From Alviniconcha marisindica (taxonomy: Eukaryota > Mollusca > Gastropoda > Provannidae): a stretch of 64,000 bases of DNA. The notes under the pieces are model-generated. The model was not told the origin of the DNA. It did not search any database and was given only the letters and a program-made list of their open reading frames with translations. This document shows positions 33,801 through 47,468 of the stretch, piece by piece. The position numbers and the translations under genes are program-made. The stretch's first letter is position 1; each line of letters opens with the position of its first letter. Location: contig JABMCL010000736.1 in assembly GCA_018857735.1 (NCBI GenBank), forward strand, positions 835,001 to 899,000. Reading direction: 5' to 3'.

Positions 33801-36800
33801 CCCTCTTGCCTGGATCTATCGTGCGCTATCTCCTCATCCTCATGTTAGCTGTGTTGTTCTGATTGGCTGACACTGCCAGGTGATTGGCAGCTCAGGACCC
33901 CTCCCCACAGTAAGAAATGAAAACTCACTGGGCAGCAGTTCCACAACCCCCCTTCACTGCTCTCTAACCCCCCCCCCCCCCCCCCCCCCCAGCAACATGT
34001 CAGTGTTGATGCCCTACCTGTGAGTGCTGTGGCTGACTGCTGCTGCTGGTGCTGACAATGGTGGGAGCGATGGGGCCCCAGTCTTCCAGACTCATCACCA
34101 TGCTGATCTCCGCGCAGTGCTGTGGATGCCTGTGGGGGGAAGGAGCACAACAGGCTTGACAGATGTACACAGACATTGCACGTTGCACAGAAATACACAG
34201 ACATCAGACACTGCACGCTGTGCAGGGATATACAGACATTAGACACTGCACGCTGTGCTGGGATACACAGACATCAGACACTGCACGCTGTGCAGGGATA
34301 CGCAGACATCAGACACTGCACGCTGTGCTGGGATACACAGACATCAGACACTGCATGCTGTGCAGGGATACAGAGACATCAGACACTGCATGCTGTGCAG
34401 GGATACACACAGACATCAGACACTGCATGCTGTGCAGGGATATGCAGACATCAGACACTGCACAGGGATACGCAGACATCAGACACTGCACGCTGTGAAG
34501 GGATACACAGACATCAGACACTGCATGCTGTGTAGGGATACACAGACATCAGACACTGCACGCTGTGCAGAGTTATACAGACATCAGACACTGCACGCTG
34601 TACAGGGATACACAGACATCAGACACTGCACGCTGTGCAGGGATACACAGACATCAGACACTGCACGCTGTGCAGAGTTATACAGACATCAGACACTGCA
34701 CACTGTACAGGGATACACAGACATCAGACACTGCATGCTGTGCAGGGATACACAGACATCAGACACTGCACGCTGTGCAGGGATACACAGACACCAAACA
34801 CTGCATGCTATGCAGGGTTATACAGACATCAGACACTGCACATTATGCAGAAATCCGTTTCACTGTCCCTACAGAAATAAAATCCACTTCAGCATTCTCC
34901 AAACAGTCAAAAAAACAACTCTGCTGGCACCTTAAACATTTGGCTTTTTACCACAAACACTATTCTGAGAGACACAAACTAAAAATGCATTTACAATTCA
35001 AAGACAATAAAAAAAATCAAAAAAATCTGCATGTATTTTTGCCTCAGGCAGATCTTTCAGGCAAATAGGACAAAGTTGTTACCCTTCAGTGGCAGAGACT
35101 GGGACACGGTCGGCAAACTCTTGCCTCCAGCCAGTTGTGTTGTTACTGCCCTGCAACCCAACACATGCTCTTACAGACACACAACCTGACCAACTTTAAA
35201 GAGGACATCAAGTAAAGAAGCAACACAGACACTGATGGGACAGATCTGACATCAAGTAAAGAAGCAACACAGACACTATCAATACTGATTGAGTAAAAAA
35301 GAAAATTACAGCAGATTAGTATGACGATTTATAATCTAAATTACAAAACTATTAAAAACAAAACAAAAAAAGTGTTTGAAAGTTGGGTAAAAATGGCCAT
35401 AGGCCCTGCCATTTTGTGCATATACAGTTTTGAACAAGGACAGCCTGTGTGGCAGAAGTCTGTGTTGTGCAACCAGGCAACCACTTTCTGTTCTTCATCC
35501 GTAAAGAGCAAACCAATCTGGCTGCACCCTGTCGAGTTCAAATTCCAAGACAAATAAACACTTTTCTTGCAAAAACATTGTTAGAACCACACTACCAGCC
35601 TGCAAAATAATAGAAATATTTGCATATTTTTTACATTTTTGGGTGACCTTATATCTTTGCTGGATGCTTCTGAATTTCACTTCTCTGTTCAAAAGAACTC
35701 AGAGCAGGCAAGATTTTGTTCCTGCATGCACAAAATTCTGCGTTTCTGCCACCTCATACAAAAATGCCTTGTCTTCCAACTGGGTTCATAATCACCACTG
35801 ACAGCTGTTTATGTGAACAGGAAACCGGGTGCTATGAAATGAACAGCCATTCAACTAACTGGAACAAAAACTGCAAGCAATTCAGCAGTGACATTACCAC
35901 CTTTAACATTTGGATAAAGTATTTTGTGCCTTTCTACTTGATGTGTGTTTACATAGACAAAGAATGCCTACATTTTATTCTGTAAACCATACTGAATCTA
36001 AAACTGATTTATGCCTCCAACAAAACTGCTTTGTGGAAAAACTCAGTTCAAGAAGAAGACCCACCATGATTTTCATTTTCTCAGCTGTGATGATCTGTAC
36101 GAGCGGCAAGCGCGTGGTGCCCAGCATCACATCTTTGGAGAGCTGTCTGTCACGGTGCCACACTTCCACAACCAGAGGAACTCTGGGGGACAGAAACATT
36201 CTCACAGTTTAAAATATCTACAGGATTTTGCACCAATCCATTTCTCTCCCTTTCTCTCCCTCTCTCTCCCCCTCTCCCATCTTTCATTTAGTAATTAGTA
36301 TTGTAGCGATGGCGCCTATGTCAGTCAATCTTTTTGCTAATATTAACAACATTGACAATAGAGAAATTAAGTGTTGTTTTTGTTTGTTTTGTTTTTTAAA
36401 TCAGTCAATCTTTCTCTGTCTTTCTTTCTCTGCCTGTCTGTCTTGCTGTTCTTTCTTTCACATTGACAAACATTTGTACTCTTGTTACTGAAAATTCCAG
36501 GAACAGATCCATAGTGGAAGAGAAAAAAGAAACTGTGGCTAATTATAAAAGTATGACTTTGTGTTCTAAACACACCTGCACAAAATGACACACTCACAAA
36601 ACAACGAACACATGTCCATTCTAAGTAACTAGCTTACTGCAAGTAATAAGTATCACCATGCACCCCCACCATTGAACACACAAACTAAACAACACACAAG
36701 TGCAATACCAACCCACCCACACATACAAAATACACAAAAAGCACACACACACACACCCCAACACACACACACACACCACATGTACGCACGTGCACACACA

Positions 36801-39800
36801 CACACACACACACCACATGCACACACACACATCACATGCACACAGACACACACACACACACCACATGCACACAGACACACACAACATGCACAAACAATAC
36901 ATACACCCTGACTGACCTACGAAAAGTGTCCTGAAGCTGCTGAAGCGTACAAGCGAAATCGAAAGCACAGAAGGACTGAGGCAGCAGCACCTCTGAGCCT
37001 TTGCGGATCTCCACAGGGGGGTGGGTGAGGATTGGGGCTGCACTGCCGAAGAACGGGTAGGTGTACCTGCAAGTTGGCAACAGATTCACTGGTCACAGCT
37101 GAACCCCTGACCAAGGTCCACACTCTTGTAAGACCACTTGTTTTGTTATTATAAAAACTGTTCCCTTTGTATTCCCATGTAGAAAAACCTTTGATCAAGG
37201 ACAACCCCTCTCTTAGGACCACTTTTATTTTCCATTCATATTTCCACATAGAAAAACCCCTGACCAAGGACAACGCCTCTTTTATGACCACTTTTCAGAT
37301 ACCTTTCCCCATCATATTTCCATGTAAAAGAACCCTTCACCAAGGACAACCCCTCTTTTATGACCACTTTTCAGATACCTTTCCCCATCATATTTCCATG
37401 TAAAAGAACCCTTCACCAAGCCCCCTCTTTTATGACCACTTTTGCTTGACCTTTTGGATGGTTCCAGACAACTCAGTAAGGAGTCAATTCATCTTCAGAC
37501 CTGTGCATTTCATGTATTCTTTTCATGAAAACAAAATCATCTGGTCAGAGAAATTTCTCTCCATTTGATGGAACTCATTGCCCTATAAAATACATCATTC
37601 TGATTCTGCTCCTGCTTTCAGATCTGCTCTCAAGACCCTGCTGTTCCACTTACTTACAGTGTCTGGTTCTATCTCCTTTTCCCTGCTAACCTGTTGTGAT
37701 TACTGGTTGCATGTCCTGAACCAAAGGTGCTGAACCCAAATTGTGCATGTGCGTGTGGGGGTGTGCTACGAATGTGTCTGCATCTGTGAGGTTTGTATCA
37801 ATTTTCAGTGTAAGGATGGCATATAATTACGTCTTGTTCTAATTTATGATGTATAACCAGTTAGTGTTGATTGTATGTTTCTCTTCCGGTTTTGTTGTTG
37901 TTGGTAACATCTTTTGCTTTTGTACTGTATACACCATTAGCTGTAGTTTGTGAAGTGCACCATGCTCATGGGAGATGACGTATTATACAAATCTCCTTGA
38001 TTATTATTATCATGATAATAAACATCTGTGTGAATGGCCTGTCAAGACATTTTGCAAAGAAAATCCCAAGTTGTCTTAACACCTAACAGCTCTATGACAA
38101 AACAACTTGGAAGACTGACCTAAGGAAGACAAAGATGGTGTTGGGTGATGCCAGGTCGCGAATGCTGCGCAGGTCAAGGGAGAAGGTGAAATGGTGAGCC
38201 TGTGGCGGGATGGCATGATGAACTTCGGATGTGCTGATGCTGTCAGCAACCCCCCCACCTGCTCGTGACAAAGCCACAGGTATATAATACATATATATCT
38301 TCTTTTCTTTTCTTCAGAGAGGAACAAAAATCAATTTTTATACCCCTGAATATTCCCGTGAACGCAAGCCTGCTTGCTTCATTTTCTTTCCTTTTTTAAC
38401 CAGTTTTCTAGAACAGGACAGTGGGTGACAACATTAGAAATGTTGTGCAGGCAATGCTGGGGAAACTTCTGAGAGATGGGGTGGAGCACATGATGTGCTT
38501 TCCCCCGATTTAAACTAAACTGAAACAGAACCTGCGATGGACTGACACACAGAGTAACTGCATGACCAGCGCACGCTTCAGCAAGGCACAGGTTAAACAA
38601 ACGTTGGTAACACCAGCAACCTGATCACGCCAACAGCTTCCCTGGTCCAAAGGACTTCTTTCTTCCCTTTTCCATGCTGTTTACCACAATACGCTAAGAA
38701 CTCAGAATAAATTCTGGCCAGTTTCAAGTTAACTGCACTGTTTGCTGTCATGCATAACTCATCACAAAACCTTGCACAGCGGACAGGCTGACAGACAGCA
38801 TGCTCACTGGATCCAAGTACCTGCTTGTGCATGTGCTGGTTGTGAAGCCCCCTGCTGATTGGATTTCGCGGCTTGGTGCTGCCCTGCTGTCAAAGGCAAC
38901 ACAAAGCAATGTACATGTTTGTTAATGGTAGTATGCAGAAAGCAAGTGTTCGTAGTACATATCATGCAACTGTTGTACAGTGGAGTGTAAAATTAGAGGA
39001 ACCACAGAGTAAGAGTGTAAGTGATGGAGGATGGGGGGAGAAAGGAATAAAGAGTAGACAGGGAAAGACAGTGAGAGAGAGAGAGGGGTGGAGAGAAAGA
39101 TATAAGAAGAGATACACTCAGAGGGAGAGAGAGAGAGGAGAGGGTGAGAAAGGGTGGAGTGGAGAGAGGAAAAAATGGAAAGGGAGGAAGAGGGAGAGCA
39201 GGAGAAAGAGGGAGGGATTAGGAGGGATGGAGAAGAAAAGGAAGATAGGGGAGTGGATGGGGGGTGGGGGTGAAGGGAGAGAGAGAGAAGGAGAGGGGGG
39301 ACAGAGGGGGGAGAAGAAAAGGGAAAAGGAGGAAGAGGGAGAGCAGGAGAAAGAAGGAGGGATTAGGAGGGGGGATGGAGAATAAAAAGAAGATAGGGGA
39401 GTGGATGGGGGGTCACCCGAGGAAGAGAGACAGGGGGAAGAAGAGAGACAGGGGGGAAGAGAGAGAGGGGGAAAGAGTGAGGGGGAGAGAATGGGAGAGA
39501 GAGAAGAGGTTCTTGTATTTTAACATCCCATCAACCACACTAGGTCATTTGAGGAAGAGAGAGCGCAATTTTTTATGGGCTTTGCGGATCTGTCCTTTGT
39601 CATTGTAACTTTTTGTTTTATGACTGGCATGAATTTGTCAGTGGGGGTTAGTACTTGGCACTATGGCAATACAAGAACGAATGCACATCTGTCCAAATCG
39701 TACCTGTGTTGCTTTTAGCCCGTTCTTCAACACTGGCTGAGTTGTGAGTCTCATCCTCAAATGAGTCAGAGTAGTCCCCCCCTTCTCCTCCATCACCCGT

Positions 39801-42800
39801 GGCAACAGCCTTCGCCTTGGTCTGCTGCCCTTCCTTCTCCCTCCCTCCTTGAGCATCTGCCGGTTTGTCCCGCTGGGGAGGGGTGAACTGCGAGGGGGAG
39901 GACTTGAATGAGGGGGAGGCACCACCGCCGACAGGCAGGGCTGCGTTGTTGGCATGGTCTTTGACTGGTGTTACTGCTCCCTGTTCAGTTGTAGAAACAC
40001 ATGTGGCGTCAAGTAACTAAGTTAAACGAGCAGACTCGCAGGAACAAGGAGAGAGAGACAGACAGACAATACAGTGGGATACACAGACACACAGAGAGGG
40101 CAGGAACAAGGAGAGACAGACAGAAAAAGACATGAAGACAAAGACAGACAGAATGAAGGAAAGAAAGAAGAAATAAATTCTTGGATTTTAATGTCCTGTC
40201 AGTGCACAGGGCTGCCTCACGGCAAAGAAAGAAAGCAAGACACTTAAATATAAAAGTTAACAACCATAAGGCCTGTTACTTTTCATTCCATAAAAAAAGT
40301 CTAGTGACCTGGGGCAACACAAACTTCTGCCCAGACTGTGCTGTTATTCTGAGCTGTGACCGATCACATGTTTTATCAATCACATGTTCCTTCAGGCACC
40401 TTTGTCATCTGAACAGTTTAGTTCTACCACTGTCGTAAATGATGTCACAAGTTTGCTCAAAACAGTTTTGGGGAAATTCAGAAGTTTACATGCATGTGTG
40501 CACATTTTCTGATCTTGAGTCAGAAGCAACTGCGGCTGGATCAGAAGAAAAAAGAAAAATCATAATTTTGTCTGCTCCCATCCGACCTGACTTTCATCCA
40601 AAATCTCACCAAGACCAAATGCACATGATACCAGTGCAGACACTGGCACTGAGAAAGGACCAAAAAAAAAAAAAAAAAAAAAAAAAGGGAACAATTTTGT
40701 AAATAAATTCAAATCACACTTTTGCCAAGTTTCATAACAGCCTTAAAGGACAAGTCCAAGGTTAAGGGGTGATTTTTGACATGATTTCCGTTAAAGCTCG
40801 CTGAGAACCACGATGTAGGTGAAACTGTGATCTGAGGGTTATAAATGCACGAAAAAAGGCATTTTCTGTCGTACCGAAAGGTCGCCATGACGCCCAAATC
40901 ACGTGACCATATGCCTACTATGTCACTCTGGGGAGTCGTTGCAAAATGGCCAACTCGAGCTCCGAAGACGAAACTGATACTTTGCCTGAAGAGACCCACA
41001 TGCGGTATTCCATGGGGTTTGCGAAATCGCACTCACTGAAGTGCTTGCTACACAAATGGGCGTGATGTGGCGCAGCAAGAAAGTCAGCTCATTTGAATTG
41101 TATAAATCTAATCCACTTTTGCCTCACTGTGGGTCGATTGCGCAGGAGCTTGTGCATTGTTATACCTGGGGTCATCTGCAAATTGTTACAGTTCGCGGCA
41201 ACACAGTAGGCCGGCATAGTTAACTTTTTTGTGGACCACACGCATACACAGTTTACTGAAGAATCTAAGATGGCAACTGCACTGACTCCCCGACTGATGT
41301 CACTTCCGGGAAAGTCACATGACTGATGGAAAACCCGAGACTGTAGTCTCGGCCAGCCTACAGGAAATAAAATCGACTAAAAACCCAATTAAACATTTTT
41401 TTATTTTTTTTATTTGATTAAATCTGAAACTAGTGACTCATTTGTCAATCATTTTGATGGTCATTTTGCATACTTAAAAACCTTGGACTTTTACTTTAAA
41501 CAAGACAAGTCTGTAATCCAAGCATTGTATAGATCCTACCATGGCTTTTTGACATCATACTTGCAACACAAACACCAACAATCACACACACACACCGGAG
41601 TAATACTACAATGGCAAGCTGAAATCAATGGATGTGCTGGTGTACATTTGGGCAGAAGAAAAGGAACAGTCTTAGAGAAAAGTCAAAGCACTGACCATGT
41701 CTTCTTTCCTAAGTACAACTGACACCCCCACAGCAGGGGCAAGGGCACTCGGGCAATGCTGGTATCTGCTGCTTCACTTTGTTTGGTGGGACCAGCTGAA
41801 ATACATATACACAGCTGAAATACACATACACCAGCAAAACATAAATCACTTTCATAACTGTGTCAAGCATTAAATCTCAGTAAATGATGCAATTTTAGGG
41901 TTGTCTTTCTCTCTCTCTCTTTTAATTCAAGGGTTAGACTATTGTAAAGTAATGTTTAAAAAAAAAAAATCTTCGTTGTTTTTGATGAATGTATTTAATG
42001 CTAGAAGTTTGCAGTTATCCTGAAACGTACTTTGAGCCAAATGGAAGCAGTTTTGCATGGCACGAGCCATGTCATAATCAACTGGTGCATACATCACTTT
42101 AGTGGATATTCAAACAACTTCTGTAAAGCTACAGTTACAGTAAGAGTCACAAGCAACTAGAGTGCAATGTGTCTGCTTGAGAGCTGTCAACATAACTGTG
42201 ACCAATCAATCAAACGTTGATGCTTTATTTTCTTTATCTTAAAAAACACCCAAAAAAACCCTGTGTAAACAACAAGTGGAATTAAAAAACAAAACAAAAA
42301 AACAAGCAACACATCTTGAAAACAACAACCAAAAAACAACACTCTCCAGCACAGAGAGAGAGAGAAAATGTAGCCAAACAAGAATTTGCGGGGGTGGAAG
42401 AGACCTACCTGAAAGTCGCCCTCCACGCTGACTGGTTTCATGTAAATCTCTGTGCTGTCTTTCTTCAACAGTGATGACAGAGGAACCTCACAGCTCCCCA
42501 GTGACTGGTCTCCACAGCACAGGTGAATCTGCCACACACATACAGAGCCTCTGAATTGGTTTATTTACCTCAGCTAATAAGCAATATATCACCTACCCCC
42601 CCCCCCCCCAACCCCCAACACACACACACACTCCTTTTTCCTTCTCCATTTGGCAGATGTCACACAATCTGATCAGAATCTACAAAACCTAAATTCCTTG
42701 CCACCTGTGCAGTATTCAGTTAAATACTATGACTTACAGAAACTGCAGAACAGATGGTAGAGAAAATTTATTTCAGCAGCCATCTCAAGTAAAGGCATAT

Positions 42801-43903
42801 GAGCCATGCTTATGTAAAGCTCAGTGGTGTTTGTAGGAATTCTACAAGGTTGGAACAGTCACTGATCAGTCTTGCAACCAGTAACTGTCACTATGATTTC
42901 CAGATACTATTATTATCATAAAAACATATTATAGCGCAGTATTTAATATGATGCAACTCCTTTCCACATGTGCTTGTGTTCATGATCTTTTTTTATTCAC
43001 TGTCCTATACAAAGCACTGTAAACAAAATTCAATTAGTGAAGTACTAACTATTGTTGTATACATAACAGTCCCAATAGACACAGCCCAGAAACAGCATCA
43101 AATTAATGGTGACTAATGCAGGCAGATAAGCACTGATGACTCCAAAAATATTACTGCATAAAATTCTTATGCCTATGTGTGACCCCCCCCCCCCCCCCCC
43201 CCCACACACACACACATACACAAAATAAATAAAAATAAAGGATATAAAGCCAAAACTCACATGCCAAAGCAAGCAACAAGATAGCTTAAATGCTAATTTA
43301 AAGATTTGCCAAAAGCCAAACAGGCCAATTAATCAATGTGATTTTAAGGCAGATCAGGCCACAACTCTCTGTCTCTCTCTCTCTGTTTTTGCTGTTGTTG
43401 TTTGTTTGTTTCTGATAGTACAGAGAGAAACACACACATGCACACATGTTCACACTTCAGTGACTGAGAAAAGCTGATCCTGTTGTCAACTCCACCATAT
43501 CAGCATTCTGGTTAGGTCAGAAAAACAGTGGCACACACCTGTAAACCTGGCTGATGTGTGAAAAACATGCGTAAGGCATCAACGCTGCTGCGAACTCTGA
43601 CAGAGGCTCGCTCTGCTGGGAAGGTGGGGTTGAGCAGGTCTGGGAAGGTTTCATTGGTCACGTCGTTACCAAGCAGTGAATAGTAGAAGAAAAATCCACT
43701 TGAGGCAGCTGGCAATGGCATGTTGCTAGGAACCAGCTGAAAAAAACATTGACACCAACTGAAAACAGACATAAACTGTTACAAGTCAGTGTTAATGACA
43801 CTTGCTCTTGCACATATTTTTGCACACACACACACACACACGCACCACACACAATGACTCACACACAGAGACGTGTGCACACACACACACACACACACAT
43901 GCG

Positions 43904-43938
<35 letters not shown>

Positions 43939-44585
43939 GACACACACACACAACATCAGAGAGCAATGCTCATCTCAGACTCTTACCTGTGGAAGGTTAT
44001 TGGCATAAGCAATGGTCACGGACAGCACAAACTGATCACAGCAGGTCTGAGCTGGTCCCAGCTGGTAGAAGCCTTCCTGGTCATTTAACACAGGCACCAA
44101 TGCCTTCACATTCAGGTTTACTGGGGCTGCTGGTCGTTTATTTGCTGTTATTAACACAAGAATAACAGTGTTAATCATTTAAATTAACTGTGAAAGTCAT
44201 GTCACGCTTTGTGCATCCACTAGCAGGCATTTTTTTAAACACACACATGATTTAAACATATAACATCATTTTATCAATCACTATAAACAGGTCTGCCAGT
44301 TCAAATACCCACCCAATAAACTGTCTCAGTTGACATTCTCTGTCTCAGTTGACATACTATCCCATTACAAAACAACCAACATACCCACCAACAGTTAATC
44401 AGCTAAAACTTTAAAAGAGAAACAAAACAAAAGCAAACAATAAAATGTGATCTTACGCTGCATGACTTTGACGGTACCATCTTTTGGTGGTGACTTGTCA
44501 TCATCCAGATATAACGCCAGACGTATTTCAGGCTTTGTTTTCCCATATTTGCAATGAAGCAGTGGATACCACTTTGCAACCTGCA

Positions 44586-44629
<44 letters not shown>

Positions 44630-46298
44630 GTGATATACAATGACATACACATGAAACATGTACAAAAAGAATATATCTTTAATAAGAAAAGAAATCATAA
44701 CAAATAAACCTACATTCTTCTCTTTCTACAAACAGCAGATTCCTAAAGGCAGCATGAAACTGAATCAAGGATAAATATATAATAGTCAAACACCTCACTT
44801 CCCATTTTGGAACAGAAAGCAAAACATCTTTAGTTTGTATACAATAATTCGGCAGTTTATTGTTAACATCTTTTGCTGCATCTGTGCCATATTTACCACC
44901 ATAATCTATTATATTATTACACAACAAGTAATTACAGATAAGTGTCTTTGTTCATGGTGGAGCAAAAACATGCATATAATATATGTGTGTGTGTGAATGA
45001 AACAATTTTTTGTGGACTGTGCACAGCTCAGTTCAGTTACAGTGCCTAGATTCAAGCATGGTGATACATGTCAGAAACTTTATCATGCTCCATCTCTGTA
45101 GACAATTCAGAAATCTGTCTTGCAAAATGTGCGTGATTCAATTTATAATCTGTATTTCATTTAATGGTTAATTCATCAAAATCAGCAGAACTCCAGTGTC
45201 CTTGTTCAGAAGATTCAACAATGAGTCCCTGCTAGTGATACTACAGTACCAGATTTATTTTTGAGTGAACTTAAGAAGTCAATGCACACCTCAGAGTAAC
45301 GCAGTTTACTCTCTCAGTTCTCACTAGTCTCACTCTTAGCAAATGGAACTCCACTTGACATTAACGATTACAATAAATAAAAAATCCCCCTCATTATTTC
45401 TTGTATTGTCACTTTCAGGAACTATGCAATAAATAAATCCTTTAGAAGGAGAGTCATCATCATGATCATGCTGGCTGTTTGTTCCGAATGGCTTGCACAA
45501 TTTAACCAATAAACTTGCCTGTTCATTTGAAATGGCCTGGACATTTAATATCAACTAAATGTTGACTTTAAACAGTTAGTTTAGTTCCTGAATAATTTTA
45601 CAACTCTGTATCTGTAGATCCACAGAAAAATGCATAGTTTGCAATCTGGCATTTCACAGTATTGGGCACTGTGTAAAGAGAAGGCAGGCAAGATTAACTA
45701 ACTGTTGACTTTAGATAGCTAGTTTAGTTCCAGAATAACTATACAACTTTGATCTGTAGATCCACAGAAAAAAACACTGTTTGCAATCTGGCATTTCACA
45801 GTAGTGGGCACTGAGCAAAATGAAGGCAAACCTATAGGTGCTGGATGATGGCACACAACAAGAGCTTTTAAAGCTGGTGTTTGATGGCCTATCTGATGTC
45901 CGGAATACCAAAACCAAAATGGCTGCTCACCCACCTGTTTGTTTTGCACTGCTGATCGGACGTCCAAGATAACATAACCTATGGGCTCCTTCAGACCACT
46001 GTGCGTGTCCACAGCGAAGCACTGGATCTTGATGGAGGTGCGCTGCAGCCTGTGCTGCTGCAGAGCCTTCTTGTCCAGCTCCCAGGCCAGTTCCTGCGTG
46101 AAGTCAGGAGTGTCCACATGGTCCACTGGGTCTGTTGCCAACAGTTCTCCATCAAAGCGCGCTTCTGCGATGATCTTATGGCGTGGCCTCTTGGGAAACC
46201 CCCGGCCTGTCACAGTCATTACACATGTGAGCAAATGAGTCAAATTTAGTTTTGATATCCTTCACACAATAGGAACAATTGTTTTCTTGAAATGCTTT

Positions 46299-46372
<74 letters not shown>

Positions 46373-47078
46373 TGTATAATGCATGCATGTATACATAAAT
46401 GTTATTTGTCGCATTTGACTTAGCTCCATCAAATCAAAAGGCAAAAAGGTCTGTGAAAAATTATCCATGCAGAAATAAACACCTGAAATGATGAAACAAA
46501 AACAAAAAACTAAAAAAGTAAGTAGGATGTTCTTTTGTGATTTACTCATCCATTAAGAATAAGAGTAGCCACAATCAACATTTTGTTACTACAATACTAG
46601 TATTATATATTTTCTGTGTTTTCAAGCCAGACCATTAGGACTTTTCTTAATCAAAATGAACTGGGGATGTTTAGCATAAGCAACAATCTTAGTGCATGTT
46701 GTGCACTTAAAGGTAAGACAATCCCTGATGAGTATGCACAAATTTTGTGTCAGAAGAACAAACAAACAAACAAAAAACAAATCCCACTCTTAGCTGTTTA
46801 GGCCCAAGTTTCAGATCAGACTCTGGCACAGTCCCCGTCTATGAATAACATTCTGAGGCCATTGTCCCTAACTTTAAAATTTAGACCAGCCTGTGACATT
46901 AGCCATTAGGCCTGTCTGTAGTTATGGCCCCTGAACTTAGGCAACTGGATCTAAGTTGTGTGTTATTCAACTTATTGTTAACTAATCAGCGATGAACTGT
47001 AGTCCTTGGCCAACCATCCATGAATTCCCATCACATTTATCACATAAGTATCATGCTCAGCTTGTGGGCATATTTAGT

Positions 47079-47128
<50 letters not shown>

Positions 47129-47310
47129 TGGTCATTTCTGAAATGTTATATATATATATATGTACATGTCTGAGGTGTGACTGTAACAAATAAAAAAATA
47201 AAAAATAAGTTACTGGGGCAGATCATTATATTCTTAATCTTCTGTCAGTTCTTTAAAATCTTCTTTGAAAACCTTTCTCTTCTCAAAAGCCTTTTCTTCA
47301 GTCCCATTAC

Positions 47311-47375
<65 letters not shown>

Positions 47376-47407
47376 GAGAGAGAGAGAGAGAGAGGTCTGA
47401 AATTTAA

Positions 47408-47468
<61 letters not shown>

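Larger units (their letters stand above)
44581..45934 (-). other. CEP120 intron 2
   Basis: Apart from the CA run it contains a ~140-150-bp duplication (45556-45840). No gene seen. Confidence 0.65.

Noticed and set aside
34122..35068. Long plus-strand ORFs ([12 protein letters not shown] type)
   Set aside because: All come from the 35-bp array inside a CEP120 intron; several frames are open at once.
38873..39608. 170- and 114-codon Arg/Glu/Gly ORFs
   Set aside because: Purine-tract composition only; they lie antisense in a CEP120 intron.
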